Positions 1-11,740 of a stretch of DNA of 64,000 nt are shown here, piece by piece (position 1 is the first letter of the stretch; every line of letters starts with the position of its first letter). The stretch spans positions 22,500,501-22,564,500 of the forward strand of contig NC_090779.1 of assembly GCF_040054535.1 (NCBI RefSeq), in the 5' to 3' direction. Both the position numbers and the translations under genes were made by a program. The DNA is from Antennarius striatus (Eukaryota; Chordata; Actinopteri; Lophiiformes; Antennariidae). Under the pieces are notes generated by a model, which was not told the origin of the DNA, searched no databases, and worked only from the letters and a program-made list of their open reading frames with translations.

Positions 1-1073
1 CTCATTTCCAGGCAGCTCATGTTCCCCATCTTGATTTGCTGCTGTCGCCTCTCAATGGCGGCAGAAAGCCTCTAAATCTTCTTGGCATTGCATCGATTTT
101 CTGCAAATAAAGGTCACTCGCCACTATCCCCTTCTTGTCCTTCTTTTTGGCCTCTTAAATCCCCCTCTTCCAAAGGTGCACCTTTCATCCGCTATCCTGC
201 TGTTGTTCTCAGAGGACGGCCTCATTGGATTGATCGGTGGAGTCAGAGAAGTGCTAATCACAGTATTTGTGGCATCACTAAAGGTTTGATGGCAGCGAAA
301 ATGTAACGCCTTAAATACCCCAGTAAAGAGCTGCTGTTGCTCCAGAGTCACTCTCAGTTAGACGTGGGAGACGAGAGGAGAGCTGAGTTCAACGACAGCG
401 CCAGGAAGAGCTGGAGCATCACAGTAAAATAATATCATGATAAAAATACTCAAACAGCAGCATTTTTATTTCATCTTAGATGCTGGTGGTAAGCTGATCG
501 TATCTGGATCCAGAATCTTTTTAATTAGATTTTATCTTCTCACTTCATGGATAACATCTGCAGTGGAATTCCCTGCTGTGAGATGACAAATAATAGCAAT
601 CCAGACTGACCTGAGATCAGATTGAAGCTGAAACTGACTCAGTCGAAGAGAGGGGTTTGTCTTCTGAAGTTCTGATCTGGACCCTGAAGAAAAAAGCCAT
701 CAATGCAATCTAGTTTTTATTGAACAATTATCAGACAAATAATGATGCCATCATGATCCAGATTCCAGGGGCAGATTATCATGATCCATGAGTCACATGA
801 TGAAGGTTGGCCATCAGAACCATCAGAAAGCTGATGGTTTCAGGTGTATCAGGTGGACCTGAGTCAAGTCTAATTTAATTTATATGTGTAATCTAACTTT
901 TATTGTTGCTTTTATTGTATTTAGCAGCTTGATCGTTTAATACAATGTATAATTAATAATAAAAAAAATTTATATTTTAAATATCAATAAATTGTTATTG
1001 ATAATAGTAATAGTGATTATATTGTTGTTGTCATTGTAATTATTTATGGTTTTTGTTGGTGTTTCTCAACCAG
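1..1073 (+). other. plxnb2: Intronic sequence 5' of the first visible plexin-B2 exon
   Basis: I find no exon here. The first recognisable plexin exon starts at 1074 in phase 0, so this stretch should be the end of the preceding intron. It is AT-rich. A segment near 783-820 (agtcacatgatgaagg) resembles one near 16860-16890 in tubgcp6 intron 9, which suggests a dispersed low-copy repeat. Confidence 0.6.
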
Positions 1074-1168
1074 GTACGAGATAATGCCAAGTTAGTCTTA
1101 TCCAGAGTTCTTCACACTCAGCAGAACTATGACCAGAACCAGGAGAACCATGAAGAACGTACGTGTCT

Positions 1169-1226
<58 letters not shown>

Positions 1227-4200
1227 AAGCAATTGTTTGTTTGTTTCCCACAGGGATTTGGTGAACGTCCCTGCTCTGATTTAACATGCTAATACATGCT
1301 AAATCTGAAGAAGCTTTTATTAGATCAGCCTGATGTGAGAGGAAACTCTTTAATGCCCCCATCTTCCCCCACCTGACAGGAAACGCTCTGCTGGAGGACG
1401 ATAAGGTGTTCCACCTGGTGAGGCCGGCGGATGAGCTGGACGAAATCAAGTCCAAACGGGGGAGCATAAAGGACAAATCGATGACCAAAGCAATCACAGA
1501 GATCTATCTCACGCGTCTGCTCTCCGTCAAGGTAGCGAATCACTTATTTAATCTGACTCCTGTTTGCTAGTTTACTTTACTTTTCTTTTCGGGGTCGGTT
1601 TGATTGATCTTTGATTGATTGAGCCTGAACGCCCTGCAGACGTGTGTTTCACCTTATCTGTGGCTTCTTTCCAGGGAACTCTGCAGCAGTTTGTGGACGA
1701 CTTCTTCCGAAGCGTCTTGTGCTCCGGGGCGGTGGTGCCGCCCGCCGTCAAATATTTCTTTGACTTCCTGGATGAGCAGGCGCTGAAACACAGCAACGTG
1801 GATGAGGAGACCATCCACATCTGGAAGACTAACAGGTAAACATAACCAACACCTGAGTAGAAGTGGGGGGGGGGCCTGTGCAGACACTCAAATGTGCTTT
1901 CCTTCCCGCCGCTCGCTGCCCCGTCGCCCTCCTAAGGTCAGCCGCCTGACAGAGAGGAGCTCTCCAAGAAACCGAACTCATTCATCCAAGATGCAGCGGA
2001 ATGCAAATGCAGATTCCAGCTCGCTTCGTTTACATTCGGGATCCCTCCGCTCCCATGTGACATTTAAGTGCATAAATTAAAGTCACACCAGCGAAGGCTG
2101 GAGCGCTCTAGACGTTGTGTTGCATGTAGATTCCAGTGATTGACACGAGGCTGGCAAGAGAGCGTCGACACAAGGACACGAGATGAGCGATTTAATTACT
2201 TCCTTCACTCCACACCGGCCTGCATCCACCCGCTCTGTTTACCAAATCAACTGAGGGCCATGTATTAAATATGAATGTGTGCATGAGGCACAACAAACAA
2301 ACATGGTAATTACGTCCCAAGTCAATTTAATACTGTGATTACAGCTACATCGCTATTTTTATGCCTCTATTGTGTTCGCGCTTCAGCGTTCCCCGGAGCT
2401 GTCGCCTAACCAGTGTGAATTTTACACCAACTGCATTTCGTGTCTCAGATGAGGGTTCTTTGGGTTTTTTTGTTTTTTTTTGGAAACAGTTGTGTTTTTT
2501 TTCTTTTTGGCTTCCTGAGCCGGCATGAGAAGTATTCAGAGAGCAGGCACTCCGGTTCAGAAGGGAAATTAACGAAAGCACCCAAGAATTAAATTTTATC
2601 GAGTGTCTTCGGTTGTTAAAATTCTTTTAACAAAGAAATCCATGATGTCTGTGTTTCTGTGTGCCAAACAAACCAGCAGTGGCTTCACCGTCACCGCTCA
2701 GTGATTTGTAGCTCACATGTTAGTGTAGATCTCACTTCTGCTCGTAGGTAAGGGGGTCCCAGACCTCGAGTCCCCACTTTGGTTTTGTTCTTTGAGTTGG
2801 CTTAAAGTCAAAGATGACCTGCTACAAGCAGCTGAAAAATAAATCTGAACTGACTAAAGAGACGGTACCCAAGTCTCCAGGAGCCCTGGGAGCTCAAAGA
2901 CAGCAGCACCTTGAGATACGGGTTTAATCCGTTCCGTGACTGAGCTTGTAAGTCAAACAACGTAAATTTTCCCCAAAGAAAATAACTAAAATAATTTTAA
3001 TCTATTCCAGCTTTGTAAATAAAAAAAAATCCAAAAACCCTCTAAATGATGAAAGAAAATACTTTTTTGTTAATCAATATACATGCATGCTCTTCCTGTG
3101 TATAATTAGTCATATATAAGTTACGTAAACAATGAATAAGTGTAAAAAGAAACGCAAAAATCACAAGAACAAGATCCGGTCTCAGCTGATGTTGTATCCA
3201 TCTGCTAACTAATGGTGGTGTCATGAAGGACAACTCGTAATTTGGAGATTCGTTTTTATGTTGAACAGAAATGGACAGAGCGACGACTCGTATCTCAAAT
3301 AACTCGTATGTCGAGTCGCTCCTACTTTAAGGTACTAAAGTGGATTAAAAATGGCCTTTTTTTTTTCTTGCAGTCTTCCTCTTCGCTTCTGGGTGAACAT
3401 CCTCAAGAATCCTCACTTTATCTTCGACGTGCACGTGTCCGAGGTGGTTGACGCCTCGCTGTCGGTCATCGCCCAGACCTTCATGGACGCCTGCACCAAG
3501 AGCGAGCACAAACTCAGCCGGGTAAGCAGACGGAGGCGTGGAAGTGATGAAGAAGAGCAAAACTAAAGGTCACCGTCTTCACTGTGTCTGCTCTCGTCCT
3601 CAGGACTCTCCCAGTAACAAACTACTCTATGCAAAGGAGATCTCTACTTACAAGAAGATGGTGGACGAGTGAGTCTAGTAATCTATTACTGTAATCTATT
3701 CCATCATTGAAGGATTGTTACTTAGTTTGTCGTCTCCTCTGTGTTTAGTTACTATAAAGGCATCAGGCAGATGGTTCCCGTCAGCGACCAGGACATGAAC
3801 ACTCACCTGGCCGAGGTGTCGCGGGTGAGAAACTCATTAAAGCTCAAATCTGTACGGATGAGGGATTTTTGGTGATGCTAACAGTTACCATGGCAACCTC
3901 CAGTTAGGCGAGAGACTCCTTTGAGCAGCCCTGTCATCAGAGAGGCACCAGCGGGTCGGGCTCTGACCCGTTTTATTAATAAATGATACCAGGTTTAACT
4001 TTAATGAGATCAACAACATTGTCAGCACTGATGCGTACTTCCTGTTTAACCTTATATGGTCGTGTGCTCCTCAGTCTCACACAGACAAGCTGAACACACA
4101 GGTGGCTCTGCATCAGCTCTACCAGTACGCCAGCAAATACTACGACGGGGTAAGAGGCCTCCCTCCCATCGGGGCTCCTCTGCTGAACGCACCGCTGCCC

Positions 4201-4650
4201 TCTATATTATTGCTTTTTTTTTTTTTCTTCATTCTTGATATGCCAGAAGAGTGATTGTATGAAATTTTAATTGAAAGCATTTCTGTGGGATGTGAATTGG
4301 AAAATTGCTGTGGGAATTGATTTTTAAGCGGCCATTGTGCATCGCCACTTGAGGTCACAAAAAGGGGATAAACAAAACCTAATGAACAAGTTGGATAAAC
4401 AAATGGGCCCGTCAGTCTCCCCTAAGTGGGGCCCGCAAACAATAACAGCTTTTATGACAAGACTGTAGATAACGCCGCCCTCTATCCCCCCCCCCTCCTA
4501 CCTCCCTCCCTACGTCCTTTCCATTTTCTCACCTTCCTCCCATCTTTTCAGATCATGGCATCCCTGGATGAGGACTCATCTGGCAAACAGCTGACCCTGC
4601 GGCTCCAGCAGATAGCAGCCGCCCTGGAAAACAAAGTGACTGATCTCTAA
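1074..4650 (+). CDS. plxnb2: Plexin-B2, 3' end of gene (last 8 coding exons, 5' partial)
   Basis: Plexin-B2 is a single-pass semaphorin-4 receptor; its cytoplasmic part is a GTPase-activating domain for Rap/Ras-type GTPases. Visible coding exons: 1074-1158, 1380-1531, 1675-1835, 3374-3521, 3604-3668, 3749-3824, 4075-4149, 4552-4650. They join to 286 codons plus TAA, all with GT-AG borders and compatible phases. The protein starts [12 protein letters not shown] and continues through [38 protein letters not shown] and [20 protein letters not shown], which form the second half of the plexin GAP domain. It ends ENKVTDL; the terminal VTDL is the PDZ ligand by which B-class plexins bind PDZ-RhoGEF and LARG. 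The stretch [10 protein letters not shown] and the ALHQLYQY segment fit B2 better than B1. The ectodomain, membrane segment and first half of the GAP domain lie upstream of the window. Confidence 0.93.
1171..1224. repeat. (CA)n microsatellite
   Basis: A pure CA run of about 27 units starts 12 bases after the splice donor of the first visible plexin exon. The long reading frames on both strands here are repeat artefacts. Confidence 0.97.
2908..3330. repeat. Degenerate copy of a dispersed MITE-like repeat in a plexin-B2 intron
   Basis: The left end (ttgagatacgggtttaatcc) and the following cgttccgtgactgagcttgtaa match the better preserved element at 14718-14975. The interior shares the agatccggtctcagctgatg block near 3173, and the right end contains actcgtatgtcgag. 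The termini are too decayed to place exactly. Confidence 0.6.
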
Positions 4651-5361
4651 CCCACCGAGGGAGGGCGGGAAGGAGGGATGGAGGGGAACGGTAGCATCCT
4701 GCCAGTGACTACAGGGGCTTTTTTCTTCTTTTAGAGAAAGGCAAGAAGGGATGTCTGAGCCCTGGGACTATTTTCTGTCCCGTGGAGTAACAGGGACGAA
4801 AGATAGGAGTGAGTGGTGGGGGTGGGGGGGTGGAGATGACCCTGTCATAGGTACGCCTTAAAGCTCTCTTGCCAAACCTCGAAGGTCTGCGCTCTCTCAC
4901 TCATGCTTCACTGAATATAGCTCCCACAATGCAGTGCGGTAGACCTGACTCTGAGAATTAAGCCCCTCTGCAGCGCACTGGCACGGGAGATAATCAGATG
5001 TTCAATTTCTTTCTGTGTAGAAAAGGTTTTAAGAATTGTATTATATATTTTTTTTATCGTGCAGTCTTTATGCGGAAAGCTTTATAAGGAGAAACTATCT
5101 TTTTAAATGGATCACCGTGTGGTGCGGATTGTGTTTTTATTAGCCTGTGTGTGCGTAGATTCCTGTGTGAAGAGTATGTGTGTGTGTGTGTGTGTGAGTG
5201 TGTGTGTGCACACACAGGATGCCTATCGTCAGGCGTGGCGGCGAAGGGACGCCTGCTTTCTGTCATTTTAATCCGCCTGCGCTCTCGTCGAGCTTTTTGA
5301 CAGAGACCAAAGGACGCTAGTTAGCCTAGCACGGTACAGGCTGGTGTGGCTTCGGTTTGAG

Positions 5362-5821
5362 TTAAAGGAGTAGTTCACCCAAACAGGAACATTCAGGGAT
5401 TATCTGCCGACCACCCCTCCCTCCCCTCACCCTGGCGCCGATAGGAGGTCAAGTGTCGCTTCTCAGGCCTGAAATGTTTCTGGAGCTTCACGGTTAAACA
5501 GTCAGGAAGCAAATGGCCACTTGTTTCCATGCAGCTCTGACGTCATTCTGGATCAACATTCTGGATCTCTTCTGGAGACGAACGGATTGAGTTGATTTTG
5601 CTTTTTAAAACAATTTTTTTCAGATGAAAACCAAGTTCGTCCGCAAGTCTCCAGAAGTTATTTTAGAAGTAGTCCCCATGTCCTCCTCGCTGCTCTGCCG
5701 TTTGACTCTGAAGATCCAGAAATGTGTTGAGGACTCAGAAAAGTCGGTCTGACTTTCCATCGACATGTGGCCGAGCAGACCATTACTGAATTTTTTTATT
5801 TCTGGCGAAACTGTTCCTTAA
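5362..5821. mobile_element. Non-autonomous TTAA-ended element (imperfect terminal inverted repeats)
   Basis: The left end reads ttaaaggagtagttcaccc and the right end is roughly its reverse complement (ggcgaaactgttccttaa). TTAA stands at both edges, as expected for target duplications of piggyBac or Kolobok type. It has no coding capacity. Related termini occur at 19197, 30306 and, inverted, near 37136. Confidence 0.5.
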
Positions 5822-6807
5822 AAAAAAAAAAAAAAATTCCGACTCAGATTAGCTTCAAGCTAAATTTCGCCATTTGTGCTTGTGGACGTTGATAACAGCA
5901 CAGTCTGTCTCCCTTTATTGTACAGTGCCATGATACATTCCACTCCAACTAAAGCACAGGAGGACATTTCAGATGTTAATTTTAAAGACACTCCAGTTTA
6001 AGGATGTGTCCAGATTTTTTTTTTAACCGAGCTGCGTCCCTCATATTAGCCCTGCAATAAAACCACGAGCCACAAACTGCAGTAAGCTTCTAAATGTGTT
6101 TGCATACAGTAGCAGTTCAGCAATATTTCCAAATTGATTCACGCATCGTTCGTGGTCAGGATCTGTAGTGCCATTTATTTTTTAGTGTTCCCCTTGTGAT
6201 GTCCCAAACGCTCATCAAGCATCCTGCCTATATAAAGCTATGAAATAGCCTTTTTTTGCTGGTGTTAATTACCTGCCAGATGCAGTTAAATGGTATGTTT
6301 GAACTGTGGCTTTAGCCTTTTTGTGTGATGTCAGTGAGGTCAGGATCAATCATGTACATAATTGTTATAGTAGCTGAGCGGCGTAGGAGCTGAAGCTTCA
6401 ACAGGGTGGGAACGAGGGTTTGATATTTATTGGTCCATTAGGCGCTGCCGTCTCTGAAGTGTAGCTGGTGCCGCTGACAGATGATTTAATTGTGCGTCCT
6501 GTATCTGATGGCGGGTGTGTGTGTTGCCGACGGAGCAGCCGGAGGGATGTTTGCTCAGAGCCTGCCTGCCATCCCAGCGTGGCGCCCTGGCATCCCGACC
6601 CACGGCGCTTGGCACCGCCCAACCCGGCACAGCTCAGACTGGCTCTCCGTTTAATGGAAACAGCAGGGGGGGGCTTCTGATCTTAATTGCATACCGACTG
6701 CAGACTCCATCCCTCTCCTCTGTTTACTCCTCCCTTGCTGACAGTCGATGCAAGAAGCTTCTTTCAGAGCCTTTCTTTAACCGAAAACGTGCCTTATTGA
6801 ACAGGAT

Positions 6808-6810
<3 letters not shown>

Positions 6811-6860
<50 letters not shown>
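6811..6860. repeat. (AT)n microsatellite
   Basis: An uninterrupted AT dinucleotide run of about 25 units in the presumed plexin-B2 3' flank. Confidence 0.95.
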
Positions 6861-6862
<2 letters not shown>

Positions 6863-7634
6863 TTTCTAAATTATGGAGCTAGGTGATCACCATGACGATT
6901 AGTGCTATAGACACAGCAATGTATTTGGACTTGTGATATTATGTGTGTCGTCTAAAATGATAGATGCCCCGCTGCAGCCGTTCGCGTGCCAATAGGCTGA
7001 AGACATTTCAGTATGATTTCCTTTCTGGTTGCATTTTCGACGTGTGCATTTCATTTTGGGTGTCTGTGGCGTGTGCTTAGTAGGACAACGGTGGCTGAGA
7101 TGAAAGGCGTAACATGTGTATAACTATGTGATTTTTGGATTTCCCAAGAAAATAATCACCATTCCTGAATTAGTATAAATCAAAGGGTTCTTTATGTAGA
7201 GTGAATATAGAGCAAAATTGTTCCACTGGTGTGTTGTTTTTTTTTGTTTCCTGCCCGAAGCTGTTCCACATTGTGTACGATAAATCTATACTCGACAAAT
7301 GATCTTTCTTACTGCTGTGCAGTTATTTTTATTTCTTGTTTCCTATACCATATAAATCTTTGTAAAACATGTTGAAATACTGTATTCTAATTGTATAATC
7401 CTATGCATCGAGTCCTGGGACAAAAAAAAAAAAAGCAAAAGAGAAAAAAAACTGTGTGTGCAGTTGTCGAGATTTTTTTCCATTTTGAAACTTGTGAATG
7501 TACCGTGATGGTTAAAGAATCTGCGTTTCCAGTACAGGAACCATGAAAGGAAGGTTTTCCTCCCCATCCGAGGCAGCTCAGAAGATTCCATCTTGTACCT
7601 GATCTGGTTTTACCGGATGGACTTTTACCAAGTT

Positions 7635-7704
7635 GTGTGTGTGCGTGTGTGCGTCCATGCGTGCGTGCGTGCGTACGTGTGTGTGTGTGCGTGCGTGTGT
7701 GTGT
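7635..7704. repeat. GT/GC purine-pyrimidine microsatellite
   Basis: Alternating gtgtgtgc and gcgtgcgtgc units form an imperfect, potentially Z-DNA-forming tract just before the candidate poly(A) signal at 7748. Confidence 0.85.
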
Positions 7705-7747
7705 GGACGGAGCGGTTACCACAGGTTTCATCATGCACTCCTCCGTG

Positions 7748-7753
7748 AATAAA
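7748..7753 (+). terminator. plxnb2: Candidate poly(A) signal of plexin-B2
   Basis: A canonical AATAAA follows a long AT-rich tract and lies downstream of the plexin stop with no intervening gene. An alternative hexamer is at 6056-6061. Which one is used is not decidable from sequence. Confidence 0.3.
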
Positions 7754-7770
7754 CTCAGAGACCAATACGC

Positions 7771-10700
7771 CCTTCATATCTGCTGTGTTTCTTCCACTTT
7801 TACTGCATCGATTCGCTTCAAGTCAACTCACCTCCCATGCATTTTGCATGAGTTTGCATCGCCCAGGGGGCTTGGACTTAAAAACCTGCCGGGGGTAGAC
7901 AAATTCTTGTTGATGTAAAGCTGGGGGGGGTTTGTACAACTCATTACATTTATATTTATACAACTCATTACATTAGCCTTAAAGCAGTGGTGGGCTCAGG
8001 CGGTTTGAGAGGCCGGGGTAGACATGAACCTGATTACCGTGTAGGTTTTAGGGTTGGGGTTAGTTTATTCCCTGGGGCAAACCTCAAAAAGTGTCTTAAA
8101 TCACAAACTTTTTTAAAATTGTTTTACAACATCATGGAGCCATAGAAATTTAAATCTTCATTAAATAAGTTGTTCCCTGATAATTGTCAAATGTCCTAAA
8201 TGCTACACTAATAAAAACACAGACTATTAATTATTTCAGTCTTCCTAGTGTGGTGCTTAAGCTTTATGGCATTAGATTTTCACCTTTGAGTGCACCTTAT
8301 TGGATTGGTTTCCCACCTTTTGTTCATCTTAAAGGGACTTTATTGCATTATTTACAATGAAAAGTCACCCTAGAGAACAAGATATTTTTATGGTTTTGTT
8401 TTTTAACCAATGGCGGCAGCAAAGGAGGAAAGGTGTCAGAGGTTATAACTGAGCTGATTTGACATCTATGTGAAGATGTGTGCCAGGAGGACCCTTGTTT
8501 TTGACGTCATTTATGTGTGATCCCCAAAGAAGGTTTAAAAAACAGATAGCAGAAAGAATAAAATCAACTAAAAATGTCTATAAACTGGGGAGACATACCG
8601 AGTTCTGGGAGCTTCTCCGAGCTGAAGACGAGATCATCCACCATGAGAGTTTTCTGACCTTTGACACATCCCCGTAGCATCAGTGCTCTTGTGAAGCAAA
8701 CCTCTACTCACTGATGCTTTTCTCCCAAATGTCACATCAGCTTCCCATCACACCCCCACCCCACCCCCCAGAACCCAGACGAGATGCCGGGCCGGTGTCA
8801 GGAAAGCGGTTGATGATATAAATGGCTGCAGAGCGTGTCTGTCAGCCGCAATGAAAGCTGAAAAATTGCTGTGAAAACATTAATTAAATGGTGACAGCTA
8901 AGAATGATTCATAACGCTTCACAAACTCAGAAGCAGAGATGCAAATCTAAAAGACAGAAGTCTGAGCGGGCAGCAGGTAGTGATGCTGCAACAGCACGGG
9001 ATGATTATACAGCATCTCTATTAAGACAAGAACATCACATCATTATGGAAAAGCAGTTTAAGCAGATCAATACACCAAAGTGTTTCCCAGCCTGCAGTCT
9101 CTAATGGTCCAACGCTTAATGAGCAGCGTCTTCAGTTCTTTGTGGAAACACTGGAGCTGCTATGACCCGCTGCTGACCTGCTGCTGATCCAGACACATAA
9201 CGGATCCAGTTTTGGAGTATTCCAAGTTTATCTTCTGCAGCCGCCTCCTTCAATTCCCACCAGAAATTATCCTTGGATTCCAGTCAGGTGACTGGGATGA
9301 CCTCTAAAATAATCCACGATGTGGAACCAGGCCTTGGTGGACATTTTGGGATTGTTGTCCATTTGGAATGAAGCTTCATCTTCCTCACAGATGGAGACAT
9401 TTTCTTCTCCTGATCCTTGATGGAATCCATCTGCTGCAGGTTTCAAGTGAACCAGGAAGCAAAGGGTATAATGAGCCCCGGCCATGCGTCATTGTAGGAA
9501 GGGGTTCTCTTCAGCATCAGCCTCATTCTTCCTCCTCCAGGCAGAGCTCTGATCCAGAGGCCTCAATAGGTCCACTTTGTTTTCGTGGCTGCACAGAAAA
9601 GCCTCTCAAACCTTCTGGGTCTGATTTATATGGTTCTGAACTGCTGGAGCCTCTTTTCTGAGCCTTTTGGGTTAGAATAAGTCTTGATTTATTTCACTAC
9701 CACTGATAAATAGGTTTACCAGTAAACCTAATATACTTTGGCTGTTGAATCGGTAAATATTGATGTCCTTCAGTGTCAGAAATATTCTACACACTAAAAC
9801 ATGTTTGAAGTTTTCTTCTTCACAGGAAACTGGGTTAAAATCTGCATGCTGTAGGTTTCCGTAGAGTCTGAGATGCTTCTCGCAGCAGCCAGCCTGTGTT
9901 CAGCTGGAGATGTTTACCAGCAGGTTGCTTTTCACCTCCATGTTTCAAGGCTTCTAACGAGATTTGGCTTTGATTTCTGCTGCCCTCGGGGAAAAGGAGG
10001 AGGATGAGGAGAAGGAGATGAAGGAGGGGAAGTTGGTGAAATAAGAACAATGATGTTATTTCAAACAGTTGTTCTAATGAATAATTTAAAAAAAATTCCA
10101 GTGCCTGCTAAACTCAGTGATCACCCGAGAACAAATTAAAATATCCTGTCAGGCGGTTGGATCAGCTGCAGTCTCTCAACAGCTGGCCTTGGAGGACTCT
10201 GACTTTTCTGGGGAAAAGTCTTCTGACAAAGAAGCCCCAAAAGCCCCCAAAACAAAACAAAGCATTAAATATTAGTCTGTATAGATTATTGTAGTCAAAA
10301 GGATGGATATCCAGGCATTATGATTAAAGATAAACTACTATCAATGCAGTAAAAAATAAAATTTTTTACCATTAATCTGCTGCCATTTAACATTTTATTT
10401 AAATATGTAGAATCACTGCACTCTATTATTAGAAACATGTTCACGCTTCTGGAAAGTTTTTTAAGTTTCTAAATCCACAAAACAGTTTTACACTTTCGTA
10501 GCAAACAGCATAACAATATTCTTCAAACACTTGAGGAAGATGAAGATTTTAAAGGCCAGCACCAAGCCTCTTCCTCCAAACAGTGCCGAAACTGTATGAT
10601 TCAAAAAGTCAACATAAAAACAGTAAAACAATTATTCCTTTTGTCTAGAAATATTTTCCAAAGGCAGCATGGAATATAAATCTCTTTATATTGCATGAAT

Positions 10701-11380
10701 TATCTTATCTTAAATGTTCACTTATTCGATGCAAATCTGATTTAATGCCTCATCAGAGAAGCAGCTACCAATGAATCTGGACACATATGAGCATAGAGAC
10801 TTGAAATTGTATACCTGTCCCTTCTGATTGAATGAGTCAAAGAAGTGTGAAATCACACAAATTACTTTTTGACACATGCTTAGATTGCTTCAATTCTCTT
10901 TGTGTCTGCATTGTGACTAATGACAGGTGTTTTATTCAATCAGCGGAAGGACACAGGGCATATTGTGTGGGCAGGTGAGTGCGTCACGTGACTGTCTCAT
11001 AACTCGTCTGGCCCGCGAGTGCGCAATGCGGCCCTGATGTGATGCATTCACTGTCATGGGATTATACACTCCAAATAGCGTTCGTGTTGAATGCGCGACA
11101 TGATAACACTTTGTATTTTCGAAATTGTTCAACAATTAGAGAGTCATATGCTCATTTTTGCACTCTAAATTTGCGTATGATTCATTTGTCAATCAAAACT
11201 AAGTATCGGTGTGACTGTTTTGATTATTGTTTCTAACTTGATTTTAAAATGAATACATATTTTCGTCTCAAGCACATGAATATTGTTTATTCCAATGACC
11301 CCTGTTAAAAACAGCACAATTGGTCATAACGTTAAATTTCCATTGCTCCTGAATGCAGCGAAATGCCTTTGCTTCAGTCT
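7771..11380. other. Intergenic region between plxnb2 and tubgcp6
   Basis: I see no exon chain, RNA gene or long conserved frame on either strand. It contains the decayed Tc1-like transposase at about 9110-9600. The rest is AT-rich unique-looking DNA. In human the MAPK11, MAPK12 and HDAC10 genes lie in the equivalent interval; I recognise none of them here. Confidence 0.6.
9110..9600 (-). mobile_element. Decayed Tc1/mariner-type transposase relic
   Basis: On the minus strand, codons near 9330-9370 read FQMDNNPKMSTKAW, which resembles the FQMDNDPKHTSK box around the second catalytic aspartate of Tc1 transposases. Further along, in another frame, comes LESKDNFWWELKEAA near 9220-9290, resembling the SPDLNPIEN-WWELK box. 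Stops and at least one frame shift separate the blocks, so this is a dead fragment. Upstream motifs and terminal inverted repeats are not recognisable. Limits are approximate. Confidence 0.6.
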
Positions 11381-11383
11381 CAT

Positions 11384-11444
11384 CCAATCAACACAGGCTG
11401 GCTTCACTATCCTCCAATCACATTCAAAGGGGGCAGGTTCCAAT
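11384..11444 (+). promoter_or_regulatory. tubgcp6: Cluster of CCAAT boxes with CHR-like element upstream of tubgcp6
   Basis: Three same-strand CCAAT boxes lie at 11384, 11414 and 11440 (spacings 30 and 26 bp), the first two as CCAATCA. TTCAAA at 11424-11429 is the reverse of the CHR core TTTGAA. NF-Y boxes spaced about 30 bp with a CHR are typical of G2/M-regulated vertebrate promoters. The cluster lies about 300-360 bp before the proposed start codon. The role is inferred. Confidence 0.45.
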
Positions 11445-11532
11445 TTTTTGGTATCTCCGCGGCAGATGACGGGAGATGACTGAAGGTTTTAGCTGTCCGG
11501 AACCAAAACACTGGTTATTTTCTGTAACTAAA

Positions 11533-11583
11533 ATGGACCTAGTGGAACCTACTGAACAACAGACACCTTTAGGGGCTGTGTAG
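11533..11583 (+). other. Upstream ORF in possible tubgcp6 leader
   Basis: ATG at 11533 opens a 16-codon frame ending in TAG at 11581-11583. A second upstream ATG at 11680 stays open to the splice donor and, after splicing to 11954, stops at TGA (11956-11958), so it would overlap the main start out of frame. Either matters only if transcription starts upstream of it, which is not known. Confidence 0.3.
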
Positions 11584-11740
11584 ACGACTCATCCGTCGGG
11601 TTACGCCTGCTTTGGAATAGAAGCTAACCGGGGAAGCCCGTATTTGGTGGCTAGTTGCTAATAACAAACGTTAGCTAGCATGCACGGACAGGAGTCATTT
11701 GGGCTGAAACCGACTGAATCAAGAGAAAACACACCACGAC

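Larger units (their letters stand above)
4651..7770 (+). other. plxnb2: Probable plexin-B2 3' UTR and downstream sequence
   Basis: No coding exon follows the TAA at 4648-4650. AATAAA hexamers occur at 6056-6061 and 7748-7753. The AT-rich stretch just upstream of the second looks like UTR, so the transcript may run about 3 kb past the stop. This is inference; the true cleavage site cannot be seen. The region also holds a TTAA-ended repeat (5362-5821), short TG runs near 5176-5207, an AT microsatellite and a GT/GC microsatellite. Confidence 0.35.

Noticed and set aside
1066..1497. 143-codon minus-strand frame with a poly-CV stretch
   Set aside because: It runs through the CA microsatellite and is antisense to two plexin exons.
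1074..4650. Assignment as plexin-B1
   Set aside because: The segment from KGIRQMV to [10 protein letters not shown] and HQLYQY matches B2, and the downstream neighbour is tubgcp6 as for PLXNB2.
8480..9104. Small plus-strand frames in the plxnb2-tubgcp6 interval
   Set aside because: They have no recognisable domains, no splice partners and AT-rich non-coding composition.
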